Shown in pieces: positions 12,256-23,659 of a stretch of DNA of 34,802 nucleotides; the stretch's first letter is position 1; every line of letters starts with the position of its first letter. Source of the DNA: Conidiobolus incongruus B7586 (lineage: Eukaryota > Entomophthoromycota > Entomophthoromycetes > Entomophthorales > Conidiobolaceae); NCBI GenBank assembly GCA_000697335.1, contig JNEM01006731.1:1-34802 (forward strand), given 5' to 3'. A model generated the notes under the pieces. That model worked only from the letters and a program-made list of their open reading frames with translations, had not been told where the DNA came from and did not search any database. The translations under genes and the position numbers were made by a program.

Positions 12256-13284
12256 ACCACAATATTATGTAAAATTATGTTTTTGAAATTAGTCATTATT
12301 AATACTGCGCTAACAATCATTACTAGAATAGTAATTCTTTTTTGTTTAATAGTTATTAATATTGTAAAATAAATCATGGCCATATTATGTTTCCTTAAAA
12401 ATGCTATTTTCAAAATTTGACATACTTAAAAATAATTTTATTTGATATCAAATCAAATTTTTACTTCAACATTTCTAAAAGGAAAAAATATTTTTGGTCA
12501 AATATAAACAAGAATATATATTTCATATCTAAAGTTTTTAGTAAATAGTATGATATACCAATATAGCATAATAAACAAAACAAATCAGGAAACTCTCAAA
12601 CAATAAAAAGATCCGTATGTGAAAATAAAAATGAAGAACTAAAAAAGACAATATCGGATAATTTGACCAAATTTTAAAATTAAATAAATTTGGAAAAATT
12701 GGGGGAAATGCCTGCATGTGATTAAATTGAATTGAAAAATAATAGATTAGGAGGATATTGAAATGGAGATTTTGGGTCAATAATTGAGTTAAACTGTTTT
12801 ATAGAAATTAGATATATAATATAAGGATAGAGGTTATCAGCTTAGGTTGGAATGTTCATTTGTTATTTAGTGAAATACAAAATTATAATTACTATTTAAT
12901 TGCATCAAAATAAACACAAGTGTATCCTTTTATACCAAAATTTTTTGAAACTAAATTTGATTCTATTTAACAATTCAATATTCCAAACTTTTTTAATTGA
13001 AAAATATATTGATTAAGTTAGTAATGATTAATAATGAATAGATTATTGTATTTTTTGAATTTTAGAATGTATCAACATATTTTTTTATTATCAAAATGTG
13101 ATTAATTCAATTTGATATTGAAAACGTGTCAAATGTAATTTTATAAACACTGATTAAATGATCCATGATGATAATACTCATTTAAGGTATTTTTAATGTT
13201 TATTTACATATAATAACTTTTAATAATGAAAAATGGATATGAGTAGATATTAATTAATGGATTCTATGAAATAATGGATTGAAA
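12256..13284. other. A+T-rich intergenic region
   Basis: No supported gene. A minus-strand frame at 12538-12780 is hydrophobic and Phe/Ile/Tyr-rich, has no family signature, and was not called. The last part is 3' flank of the minus-strand gene ending at 13285. Confidence 0.55.
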
Positions 13285-13986
13285 TTAGAAACAAAATAAC
13301 GAGATTAACGAGATTAGAACGAGGGTATGTATATAATTGCGACTGGCATCATTAAAAATATCATAGGTTTTAGATTTAGAAGTTGTGGTTGGGGCAATTT
13401 TACCATCGTTAACGTCTTTAGCAACGCAAATCTTTCTCTCTCGACATCTCATCTGACAGCCTATTTCGGAACCGCATCCAAGCTCGCAAGCTCGCAAATC
13501 TTCCTGGCAGATGACGAATTCTGCAGGGAATGTGTAGTTATCCGGACTTGGTAGGATATTGTGCTCACACTCGCACTTCCATCGTAAATTGTCCGTACTG
13601 CAGTCGTTGATAATGGCCACAGATTTCAGATAGCCACAGACGTTGTCACAAAAGGACTGTTGGTTCGAGCACGTTTCCGCCCGGACACTCTCCGGAATGT
13701 TTTTGATGTTGTAATATTTATAGTCGTGATCCATTGTTCTATTATTATAGGCAACTATAGGTGCTGTGCCAGTTGGCTTCGGTGCATTGGAAGTAGCTTT
13801 AGCTTGGTTATTATTGTTACCATTTGTATTATTATTAGCAGGTGGCGGAGTATTGCTATTATTAGTATTCGGAACAGTCGCAGCACTTCTTATATTCGCA
13901 TTATTATTCACAACATCTTGAGGTCGATTGAAAGCCTCCAATCCATTGACAAGCACTACCAAATGAATGAAACTACTTGTAAACAT
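13285..13986 (-). CDS. DUF7707-type cysteine-rich GPI-anchored cell-surface protein
   Basis: Probable fungal wall or plasma-membrane surface protein of 233 aa, single exon. I start at the first true ATG (MFTSSFIHLVVLVNGLEA), which gives a short signal peptide; the open frame continues a few codons upstream without another ATG. Residues 20-80 are a low-complexity linker rich in Asn, Thr and Pro, likely glycosylated. Residues 106-187 hold twelve cysteines in a compact domain (WKCEC, ACELGCGSEIGCQMRCRERKIC) matching the Cys pattern of fungal DUF7707 proteins. The last ~16 residues are hydrophobic (HTLVLISLISLFCF) after a small-residue patch (NDAS), as expected for a GPI-anchor signal. Function of the domain is unknown. 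It diverges from the NAK kinase gene. Family call from pattern memory, fairly sure; GPI anchor inferred. Confidence 0.78.
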   Translation of the reverse strand: MFTSSFIHLVVLVNGLEAFNRPQDVVNNNANIRSAATVPNTNNSNTPPPANNNTNGNNNNQAKATSNAPKPTGTAPIVAYNNRTMDHDYKYYNIKNIPESVRAETCSNQQSFCDNVCGYLKSVAIINDCSTDNLRWKCECEHNILPSPDNYTFPAEFVICQEDLRACELGCGSEIGCQMRCRERKICVAKDVNDGKIAPTTTSKSKTYDIFNDASRNYIHTLVLISLISLFCF

Positions 13987-14030
13987 AGTAGAAAACAGCA
14001 AGAACTTTAATGTTGATGTTGATAGAATAG

Positions 14031-14040
14031 TGTTTATATA
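14031..14040 (-). promoter_or_regulatory. TATA-like box for the DUF7707 gene
   Basis: TATATAAACA on the minus strand, about 45-54 bp before the ATG. Confidence 0.45.
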
Positions 14041-15000
14041 CCATGATAAAATCGCTTTGAAATGTTACAAATCTGGATTCAATACAACATTTAATTTATT
14101 CGAAATAGTAAAATCTTCACAATTCCTAGATTTGAATACATTTAATAAGACTAAATTTAGTAATGGATTGATTTCAAGTTGAGGTTTTGAATTGGATTTG
14201 AAATTGGCTTTTAAAGTTTGATGGTTTAAATTGAGTTAATTATAAAGTGTATTTAGATTCATGTGTATTAATATTGCTAAATTCAAAAATATTATTGGCA
14301 TGAGAAATTAAAGAATTGCTACTATTTGTTATATTTGTTTATATATGATAAAATATTCATAGAAAAGAATTATAATGAATTTATTCAAATTAAAATTGAT
14401 CAAATATTAATTTTTTAGAGATTGATGAAAAAATGATATTAATTCTAACCATTTCTATCACTTTTTCAGCAATGATTTTAAAAAATTGCAAAACATATTT
14501 GAATTATACTTAATAAACTTATATCGATTAATTTTCAAAGAGACTAAAAAATTCAAAATTTAAATTGATAAATGTACAAGTTGAATAATTATTTGAGTTA
14601 GAACTATAAAAGACTGATTTTTTTATGTAAAAATGATGTTTTTACTACTATTATAGGAGGAATTAATGTGTTAAATCATTTTGAAATATTTTTTAATATT
14701 TTAAAGTACTGTCAAACATATCTATTTTTCTAAATTTTAAATAGAAAATAAAATATTGAATTGATTGAATAGTATTTTATTAGTCTAATATATACCAATA
14801 TTATAACAATGATTATTAAACTGTGGCGTTAACCAATAATATATCTAGTAGAAAATAAAAATTAATAATACCGCTAAAAAATCGACTTGGTGTCAAATAA
14901 ATTATAGTTACAATCCAATTGAAATTATATTACCTAAAGCTAAATATTTAAAACTTGAAAAATAAATTAATTGGATAAAATTAATCCTATCAACCTTGAG
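14041..15000. other. divergent intergenic region between the DUF7707 gene and the NAK kinase
   Basis: Roughly 1 kb of A+T-rich DNA shared by two diverging promoters. Apart from the TATA-like boxes at its ends I see no clear sites and no gene. Confidence 0.5.
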
Positions 15001-15010
15001 TATATAAATA
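15001..15010 (+). promoter_or_regulatory. TATA-like box for the NAK kinase gene
   Basis: TATATAAATA about 62-71 bp before the ATG at 15072. Confidence 0.4.
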
Positions 15011-15071
15011 AAAACAAAGTGATGTCAATTCTTTAATTATTCAATGCTACATTAATTTTTTAATTTATTCA

Positions 15072-17821
15072 ATGAGTCGATTATTTGGTGATTCAAATAA
15101 TAATAAGTAAATAATATTTAAATATAATAATATATTTGATAATATTAATAGATACAAAAGAGATAGGGCACATAACTGGTTCAATAAAGAATTCTTAAAA
15201 TCTAAAGCTTTTTCAAGGAATAATTCCAGTCAACCCAATTCGGATACTGATAGCGACGATGAGAGTCCGGGGACGAGTAGGAGGGAACAATTGTGGAACT
15301 CTTTAAGTAGTAATGTCGAACAGTTCACCGATCGCGTTTTTAAAAAGGACTTGGATCCTAATTCAAATAATATTTTCGAAGCGCAATCTCTTGATACTAC
15401 ATACGATAATCAACTGATTGGTCAGGTGAAGCAAGTGAGTGGGAAGAATTTGAAAATTTTGGAGCAGATAGCTGAGGGTAGTACTGCTTTCCTATATTTG
15501 GTAGCCCAGGTTGATAGTAGGAATACAACTGGGGATGTTGAATTGAAAGGAGATAGTTTATTAAAAATATTATACTCTCCAAATGCTGAAGCCTTGAGCT
15601 TGGTTGAGAGGGAAGTTGATTTTATGGTAATATTATCAATATATTAAAATACAATTACTATTAATAATTTTATTATCCAGTCTCAATTAAATCATCCTAA
15701 TATTGTCAAATTTTACGGATCTGAAACTTTTCCAAAGACTGAAAATGGCGTAGATATGGGGTTTGAAACTCTGATCTGGATGGAATACTGTCAAGGTAAT
15801 AATAGTACATATAATAATTAAACTATATCTAATACTTATGATAGAAGGAAATCTGGTTGACCTAATGAATGGAAGAATTGATACAAAATTCGCTGAAGCT
15901 GAAATTTTATATATGTTCTGTGATATTTGTCAAGTATAAATTTATTTAATTTTGCGACTTAAACAAAGTCTTATTGAAACTTTATTTAGGGAGTTGGTTA
16001 CATGCATCTTTCAGATCCTCAAATAGTGCATAGAGATTTAAAGGTAATAATCCATTTATTATATTATTTTAATATCATTATTATATCGAACAATAGGTTG
16101 AAAATGTATTAATCAGCAAAGAACGTAAATTCAAATTATGCGATTTTGGATCATGCACGACAAGAATCATTCCACCAGGAACTCAACTCACAATACAACA
16201 GATTCACAATTTAGAAGAAGACATTCAAAAAAACACAACTTTGCAATATAGAGCTCCAGAAATGATTGATCTTTTCTTAAGGAAAGGATTAACAGAAAAA
16301 ACTGATATTTGGGCTTTGGGCGTATTATTATATAAACTTTGCTATTTTACTACTCCTTTTGAAGAAAATGGACAGCTTGCAATTCTTAATTGTCGTTACG
16401 ACTTTCCATCATCACCTCAATATTCAGAAGATATTAAATCATTAATTTCATCGATGCTGCAAGAAGATCCTGAAGATCGCCCCAACATTGTAAAGGTGTG
16501 TGAAAAAGTATGTCAGTTGCGTAAAGTTCCATGTCCACTTTCCGGATTTGATAAGGTTCTTCAAGATCATGAAACCACAATGAAGTCGACTTTTTCCAAT
16601 GAAACTAGATCTCAAAATGTATCTAGTGCTATGGATGATGTATTCAATACCACCCAACAAAAAGGACCACAATTCGAATTTGCTATTGAAAACATTACCC
16701 CAATGCGTAGAGGGAGACCCAAGAAAAATGCGCCAACTCAGTTGGTTAATTCATTCGATCCAACTCAAATTAACTCAAATGATATAAAAGATCTGTCAAC
16801 TGAGTTCTCTGACTCTGATCCTTTTTCTACCTTGGTCCAAAAAAGCACTCAATCAAGTAATTCTGACCAATTTACTTCCAATAATCAGGCTTGGAACACT
16901 AAACCAGCTGCATCTTTTAATCAAGAGTTTGATCCTTTTTCATTACTGGTTCAGCAACAAACCACTCCATCTAACTCAAATTTATCACATCATAATGATA
17001 ACAATGGAGATTTATTGGATGATTCCGTTCTTGATAATGCACCTAAACCTCTTCCAACACCTCCATCCAATGAGAATATTAATACTCGACCAAAAAACAT
17101 TATTGATCTTTCTTCAAGATTCCAAAATTCTCATTCAAAATTACCAAATAACCCACCTCCTCGAATACCACCTCGCAGGGTTTCTAAAAATGACGTAAAA
17201 GGCTTTAATAATAACGCAAGCCAAGCACCCAAGTTGCCACGACCTCCATCTGGCGAGTTTAGTAAATCCTCATCACATTCCTCAGTGGAACCAAATCCTC
17301 AACCCGCTCAGCGTAGGCTACCAAGACCTCCATCCGGTGAGTTTGGTACATCTCCAAGTTTGTCTAGAGAAACAATATCCCAATCCGCACACCGTAGATT
17401 ACCAAGACCTGCATCCAATGGAGATTTATTAGATCTTCCCAACCACGACAGTCGTCTCAGTCCCCAATCCTCGAGACCCCAAGTCCGGAAGTTCGAAGCA
17501 TTCGAACATGATGATGAAGAGGAGGACTTACTATCTTCAACTGATGGATATTCCAATCTCAATGATCAAGAACCCATTAACCCTGTACAAGATTCATTCC
17601 AAAATAATGATTTATTTGACATGAATCATCTGCAAAAATCGTTACCATCCAAACTTAGACATCAATCATTCATACCGATTGATTCTTCAACACCTTTACC
17701 GCCCCCTGTTCCTCCCAAGCCACCATCACTAGCTATTATAAATAACTTGAAGGATTCTCCACTCTCTACTCAAGCTAACAAGCCTCCGCCAATACCTCCC
17801 AAACCTAAGAATTTTCAATAA
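15072..17821 (+). CDS. NAK-family (Ark1/Prk1/AAK1-like) Ser/Thr kinase of clathrin endocytosis and cortical actin
   Basis: Kinases of this family phosphorylate endocytic adaptors and coat proteins to drive coat disassembly (family knowledge). Six in-frame exons give 830 aa: 15072-15106, 15152-15626, 15681-15795, 15845-15933, 15990-16043, 16097-17821. The kinase domain is ~112-400: Gly-rich loop IAEGSTAF (~119), Lys150 (LLKILY), VHRDLKVENVL with Asp254, DFG at 272-274 followed by SCT (NAK-typical), QYRAPEMIDLF and WALGVLLYKLCYF. The tail is disordered: two DPFS(T/L)LVQ motifs (~497 and ~535, AP-2 appendage type), DLL motifs, three LPRPPSGEF-type repeats (~636, ~664, ~691) and two PP(V/I)PPKP motifs (~789-795 and ~820-825) like the Abp1 SH3 ligands of yeast Ark1/Prk1. 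An AT-hook-like RRGRPKK lies at 460-466. Exon 1 codes only 11 full codons, so the start is slightly less certain than the rest. Confidence 0.9.
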
Positions 17822-20234
17822 GGCTGATTATTTCAAACAACAATTAAAATTAATATAATTGCAAAATATTAAATATTTATAATGAAATATTTTATTCAGA
17901 TTTTTGAAATACTTCATCAATATTTAATGTTATCATAACTGTTATAGCTAAAAATTTCAAATATTCCTCAATAATTTTTGACCTTTTGCGTAATTTAAAT
18001 ATTCATAAATTAGTATGAATTCAACTGATCTGATCATTTTTGACTTATGAAGCTAAATTAATTATATCTTATATTTAAGTAATTAGTAGTTATATTAATC
18101 CCGGCTTTTATATATATTTTGAATTATAACAATAAATTCATCCATCAAAGTTAGAAATTCTTTATCCTATTCAATATTCATCAATTTGTTAAACTGTTTA
18201 AACTGTAAATAATTTAGAATATTGATGCAATATCTAAAATCAATGTAGCCACTTAATCAATATAAACTATTGATATGAAATCATTTTAAAATTAATTTAT
18301 TAATTCCTATGATGTTATCAGGATTTATCATCATATTATACTCTCACAAAAATAGATTTTAGGTCATTTTTTCAAAGATTAATCAATGAAATGATAAGAT
18401 CAGTATTTAAACCTCCAAAATCATGTATATATATATATATATATATCAACTTTTCCATCTGATTAAAAATTGTAAGTACTCAAAAATATAATTTATCAAT
18501 AATATAATGAACATTTTTTTATATTTTTAGAAATATGAACATAATATAAAGTTCAATATCAAATTTGAATTCATTTTTGTTATTCAATTGATTTAATAGC
18601 ACTCAATTGTTTACTAAAGTCTGTAATTTATAAATGATATCAATATAAATTATGTATACTTGATATTTTAAATAATCTAACAAAATTTAATGGGTAACTC
18701 AAATCTTATCAAAATTTTAAAAATTCGAGTGTTTATAATATATTAAGAATACAAACTAACAGATGGAACATATTTAATTTTTAATAAAACTAAATATAAA
18801 TTATAATCAAATTATACAGACTAATTTTACTTTAATATTTCATATGACTTGCTATAATATTGGTATTAATATTTTAATGGGCAGTATAAGTATGAAAAGT
18901 TTGAAATTCCTTTAATTATCATTTTATGTTAAATTATCAATTATTTACAAAAATAATTTTATTTAATTCCAAAAAGACATTGTTAACAGTAGTTGGGTTT
19001 AAATGTAATATAATGCAGAGGAAGACTTAAATTAAGAATGACATAATCTATTTATATACCAGTGAGTTTATCTAAGGTTTGAAATATATTAGTTATTATA
19101 TTTATATTAGATGGTATAGTAGATAGTTTTAAATCTTATGAAATAATAGTGATTAACAATAGTTAGAGAAGAATAATAAGATACTGAGAGGATGAAATAA
19201 TGCTATTTATATAATTAAATTAATTTTAAAAGTAAAATTACTTAGAATATTAAAAGTTAGTATAAACATAGTGTTATGTTTAAAAATTTAGAGAACTAGT
19301 CTCTTGATAGATATCATATTATGAATTAAAAAATAAATTACCTATGTAGTATTATATAATAAATTTTATTTTATTAATATTTTGAATATATAATTTTCAT
19401 TAATGTATAATAATTTATATCAATATTGAATTTATTTCATTAATAATAATTATAATAAAATTACATTTAATCATATTCATCACTTTCTACAATCATACCT
19501 TTGATTTAATTACTTTGTCAACTAAATAATTCATACAAACAAATAATAATAATGATAAAATATATTTTTACTTAATTTTTGCATTATCTCATTTTTCTTT
19601 GAAATATAAAGAGTATATCACTAATTTAAAAGTTTAAAATTATTGGTTAAAGAATATTTAGCATTATGATAATCATATTAATAGAATAATGAAGAAAGAG
19701 TTATTGACCATGGTAAGATTCTTATTTTTCCTTTTTATACTCCCACGATCTCTTTAAATCACAAAATATTAGAGTTAATCATAAATCTTTAATGCTGTGT
19801 ATTTTTAATCTTTTTTTAAATGTGATATTTTTATTTTAATTTTATATTAATAATCTATCATATTTAATAATAGCAAATCTATAATTCCAAAAATTTTTAA
19901 TTAATATATTTCCAACTCATGCTATTATAATCATTTAAATAATCTTGATCTAAAAATATTTGATAGAAATCAATAATTGAATTTGAAAAATTCCATGTAA
20001 TCTTTTGTTTAAGTCAGAATTTTGATAAATTATAAGAGAAGTGAGAGCATGAATATGGTACTCAATTTTTACATGAAGGTAATAATGATATTAAATAATT
20101 CAAAAATTAAAAATATTTTATAAAGAAAATTAAGAAAAAAAAGTTGCAAAAAAACAGAAATATTTATATAATGAAGGAGATGATAAAGAGAAATTTCTAA
20201 ATGAAGCTTTAAATAATAATTACATTGAAGATTT
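17822..20234. other. convergent intergenic region between the NAK kinase and STI1
   Basis: About 2.4 kb of A+T-rich DNA containing only 3' ends of converging genes. It holds one AT microsatellite. A short open start with a donor-like site near 19690-19715 leads nowhere that I can recognise. No RNA gene seen. Confidence 0.55.
18425..18446. repeat. dinucleotide microsatellite (TA)n
   Basis: About eleven TA units in the gene-free DNA between two converging genes. Confidence 0.95.
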
Positions 20235-22063
20235 TTAACCCATTCTGATGATACCAACGTTAATAAGTTTACGAATGTTATTAGCAATAGTTGGGTTTTT
20301 CATATGTTCTTGGATAGCTTTAGGATCGGATTGCATCTGTTGAAGAATTTGTTGCATTACGGGATCGGTCATGATGCGCATCACTTCGGGGTCGCTTTGG
20401 GCACGCTTCAAAGCTTCAGCACGATCTTGTTCGGCGTTGCCGGTGGAAGGAGGAGCTTGATACATGGCTTGGTTGGCCTTGAAGATTTGTTCGTTGATTT
20501 CAGCTGTATGCTTATTTTCAGTGTCGATTTCCTTAGCCTTTTCCAAGATTTCAATGGATTTTTCATAGTTCTTCTTGGCGAATTCAATAGCAGCTTTACG
20601 GATATAAGCTTTGACAAAAGTGGGTTCAATGGCGATACAGGCATCACAATCCTTTTCGGCCTCGTACAAAGCCATCAATTTAGTATAACAAGCAGCTCTG
20701 TTGGAGTAAGCCTTATAATCTTTTTCATTACGTTTGATGGCTTCAGTGTATTCTTTGACAGCTTCAGCAAACTTGCTGGCCTTGAAGAGTTCGTTACCAG
20801 TTTCACGAGCCTTGTCACCTAAAGCGACATCGAAATAAGCTTCCTTATCCTTACGAACCTTTGCCTTTTCAGCTTCTTTGAGCTTGCTCAAAACATCGGG
20901 AGTACGATGTTCAGACAAAGATTTTTGATAAAATTTGATAGCATTTTCTAAATCGTCAAGTTTGGCATAGGCGTTACCGATACGAGCAAAAGCTTTAGCA
21001 ATCAATTTAAAGTCAGCGCGATGTTCACGACCAACATCAACGGCTTCCTCACAGATTTTAATACATTCTTGGAAGTTGCCTTGTTCGAATAATACGGCAG
21101 CTTTGTTAGTGAGTATAGTGATGTTAGTGTTGTCGAGTTCCCAGGCTTGGTTGTAATGTTCGATGGCTTTTTCAAATTCACGCTTCTTATAGAATTGGTT
21201 ACCGAGATCCTTTTGTTCAACAGCTCTCTTCTTTCTTTCCATTTCTTCTTTAGCCTCTTCTGATAATTCTTCTGGCTCGGGCTCAGGTTCAGGAGCAGCT
21301 TGGGGCTTAGGGTCAGCCTTAGGGGCAGGTGTAGGTTCGGGGGCAGATTGAGAGGGTTGACCGCCAAATCCAGTACCAGCACCAGGCATAGCAGACATAT
21401 CCAAACCCATTAAGGCCATCATGGCATTCATAATTCTGGGATCATCCATATATTGGGCAGCACTTTGAGGGTTTTGCTTAATGGCAGTGATTTTGCGAAC
21501 AAATTCAGGATCGGCCAAATAGGAAGAGATTTTAGGATTGCTGGCTAACTTGGCAATGATATCACCTTGGAACATAGAATCTAACCCCATTCCTAATTCA
21601 TATTAAAAATATGAAAATTATTAATTGAATAACAATGGATATTTACCTGGACCTCCTCCCATAGATTGTTCAACTTCCTGCTTACCCTTCTTTAAGAGAG
21701 CATTTTCGGGGTCATATTTCAAACCTTCGTCATAAGCTTGAAGGGCACCTTCGAGATCATACATGCCGTGGAGAGCACTGGCTTTCCTGCTGTAACCCTA
21801 AAACGTCATTAGATCTACAGTAGCAAATTAAATTAAATAATATATACCTTGGGCCAGTCTGGTTTAAGTTCAATTGTTTTGTTAGCATCTGTCAAAGCTT
21901 GATCGTATTGCTTCAAACTACAGTAAGAAGCAGAACGGTTAGAGTACAAAACATGATTAGTGGGGTCAAGTTCGATGGCTTTAGTAAAGTGTTGAATAGC
22001 TTCCTCAAATTTACCAGCTGAAAAAGCTGTGTTTCCTAAATTTTTAAACTCAGCTGCAGACAT
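20235..22063 (-). CDS. STI1: STI1/HOP Hsp70-Hsp90 organizing co-chaperone
   Basis: Cytosolic adaptor that binds the C-terminal EEVD tails of Hsp70 and Hsp90 and passes clients between them. Three in-frame exons (21848-22063, 21647-21797, 20235-21592) give 574 aa, close to the yeast protein. TPR1 (2-115) keeps the carboxylate clamp: Lys7, Asn11, Asn42, Lys72, Arg76. DP1 follows (~124-190; DPRIMNAMMALMGLDM). Then come a Pro/Glu/Ala linker, TPR2A (~245-360; clamp Lys250, Asn254, Asn285, Lys322, Arg326), TPR2B (~380-490) and DP2 (~512-574; SDPEVMRIMTDPVMQQIL). Full domain order is present and nothing looks broken. The start is the first ATG of an open frame beginning exactly where the family begins. 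Two heat-shock-element-like sites and a TATA box upstream fit stress-inducible expression. Confidence 0.97.
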
Positions 22064-22115
22064 TATTTTTTAAAATTTGATGATGAAATTTGAATGCTAT
22101 AAAGTCTGACGACAT

Positions 22116-22123
22116 TATTTATA
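22116..22123 (-). promoter_or_regulatory. TATA box of STI1
   Basis: TATAAATA on the minus strand 53-60 bp before the STI1 ATG, downstream of the proximal heat-shock element. Confidence 0.55.
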
Positions 22124-22177
22124 TGTGAATTGATGTTTCATTGTTCTATTGAGTTTCCAAATAGGGTATCTGATTAA

Positions 22178-22195
22178 TTCTCGAATATTCCTGAT
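22178..22195 (-). promoter_or_regulatory. proximal heat shock element of STI1
   Basis: Three perfect alternating inverted units on the plus strand, TTCtcGAAtaTTC, plus a partial fourth unit (ctGAt). It lies 115-132 bp before the STI1 ATG and about 55 bp upstream of its TATA box, a standard position for Hsf1 binding. STI1 is a known Hsf1 target in other fungi. Confidence 0.7.
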
Positions 22196-22375
22196 TCATA
22201 GACACCTTGAATTTTTTTTGCAAATTACATTGATGAGAAAATATTGACATTGCTAGTTTAGTATAATTGATATTTTATGAGTTAGATAAAATATTCAGCA
22301 AGATAGATATTAACAAATTTAGCGACATTATATTAATGCCTAGCTATTAAATTAGAAATACTGTTTATTATTATA

Positions 22376-22388
22376 TTCTAGAAATTTC
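22376..22388 (-). promoter_or_regulatory. distal heat shock element of STI1
   Basis: A second perfect three-unit site, TTCtaGAAatTTC, 313-325 bp before the STI1 ATG and beyond the 3' end of the neighbouring PNPOx gene. Confidence 0.5.
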
Positions 22389-22557
22389 AAATTATCATCA
22401 AATTATATTTACAAATCGAATTAATTTTATCAATTCAAACTGAAAAAATCCACAATTTAATAATCGAAACATAATTCATAACATTTATTAATTGAAATAA
22501 ACAAACTACAAGCAAATATATTTCAATAATTTAGCCACAGTCATAACATAATAAAAA

Positions 22558-23616
22558 CTAACGGAACTGACTATGGACCTTAATATAAGCATTAATATCA
22601 TCGCAGCTCAAATGGCAGATACTATCAGGACAGTATCTGGTTTGTTTTTGAGTTGCAATTGCATTTTTGAACTTATCCAAGGTAGATTGACAATCAGTGA
22701 AGAATTCGATTGATCTGGGCTGTAAGAAGATTGCGAGAAGGCGTGGGTCACGTTTACTGCCATCATGGACCTTGTCACCCAAGTCCTTGAGCCAGGTTCT
22801 GACATTAGGAGCCCATAAACCCTCAACAAGTCTACTGCGGGAGGCAATTGTTGCAGTTCCACTAATGCTACACCAGTTAGTTGAATTCCTGTCTGCCTGG
22901 TTAAATGCAAGATTCACTTTCGGGTTGGACTTAATATCAGTAACTAATGAGGAATCATGTCTGGATAAGAGGTAGAAATGGATATCTTCAATGCGGTCAT
23001 AAATATACATAGGTCTAGACTTCAATTCCTGAGTGTCAGAGTTGATAGTAGTTAAGGTAGCTTGATTAAAGTCTTTGATGAATTTGACGAAATTGTCCAC
23101 TTTCTGTTTGATAGATGGAGTTCGAGATTTCGTCACAAGTTCAGTATCTGGTGGGGGACTCTCACGAACAGGTTTGGTAGATTGCTTTTCATCTTGTCCA
23201 GGGGCTTGGGTAGTAGAAGGCTCATTTTCAACGAGACTCTTATCAGATACTCCATACTGTTGCTCGCCCTTCTGGGATAATTGCTTCACATCTTTATCAT
23301 CGCTAAGACCCTTTTCAGATGTTTCAAAATCTTGTTGGGTCGTGTTGGATCGCTGCTGTAGATTTTTATCACTATCAGCCCCACTATCAGATACTTTATG
23401 GTCTTCATCCTTACTAGAGTGCTTCATAGTATCGTCAACATCATTAGGATTCTCATTAGATGGCTTGTTCTTCAACTCTTCTATGGCAGAAAATGTCTGA
23501 TTTTTTGTTGGATTATAATCCTTTTGGGATGAATCACGTTCTATTTCTTCTTTTGTAATGGCATTTCTCACTTCTTCCTCGTTACGCTCCATTTGATTTT
23601 TTGCTTCTTGATTCAT
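22558..23616 (-). CDS. PNPOx-like split-barrel flavoprotein (BLI-3/GSP26 type) with long disordered N-terminus
   Basis: Family members bind FMN or F420-like flavins; no substrate is known for the BLI-3/GSP26 group. Single exon, 352 aa. Residues 1-165 are polar, rich in Ser, Lys, Asp and Gln, with loosely repeated SDKxL patches, and have no counterpart in the neighbouring paralogue. Residues ~169-305 are the barrel: SRPMYIYDRIEDIHFYLLS, a conserved SISGTATI strand, WLKDLGDKVHDGSKRDPRL and AIFLQP. The C-terminal part is diverged: the family's KGA-TGE motif, kept in the gene at 24689-25291, is replaced by an unrelated Cys-containing tail. This suggests altered flavin or dimer contacts. It lies in tandem with that paralogue and upstream of STI1 on the same strand. 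Barrel call is sure; activity is not. Confidence 0.85.
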   Translation of the reverse strand: MNQEAKNQMERNEEEVRNAITKEEIERDSSQKDYNPTKNQTFSAIEELKNKPSNENPNDVDDTMKHSSKDEDHKVSDSGADSDKNLQQRSNTTQQDFETSEKGLSDDKDVKQLSQKGEQQYGVSDKSLVENEPSTTQAPGQDEKQSTKPVRESPPPDTELVTKSRTPSIKQKVDNFVKFIKDFNQATLTTINSDTQELKSRPMYIYDRIEDIHFYLLSRHDSSLVTDIKSNPKVNLAFNQADRNSTNWCSISGTATIASRSRLVEGLWAPNVRTWLKDLGDKVHDGSKRDPRLLAIFLQPRSIEFFTDCQSTLDKFKNAIATQKQTRYCPDSICHLSCDDINAYIKVHSQFR

Positions 23617-23646
23617 ATGAGGAAAGCTACCAGTTCACAACTGTAG

Positions 23647-23654
23647 AATTTATA
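23647..23654 (-). promoter_or_regulatory. TATA-like box of the longer PNPOx gene
   Basis: TATAAATT on the minus strand, 31-38 bp before the ATG at 23616. Confidence 0.35.
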
Positions 23655-23659
23655 GATGT

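Noticed and set aside
12538-12780. 80-codon minus-strand hydrophobic frame
   Set aside because: Starts without ATG in its first 20 codons, Phe-rich low-complexity composition, no recognisable family.
13660-14010. 116-codon plus-strand frame
   Set aside because: Shadow of the DUF7707 gene on the opposite strand, whose Cys pattern, signal peptide and GPI tail are convincing.
19690-19720. short plus-strand frame MKKELLTM followed by GTAAGA donor
   Set aside because: No convincing acceptor or downstream exon, and nothing recognisable follows.
20304-20822. 172-codon plus-strand frame
   Set aside because: Antisense shadow of the STI1 TPR2B/DP2 region.
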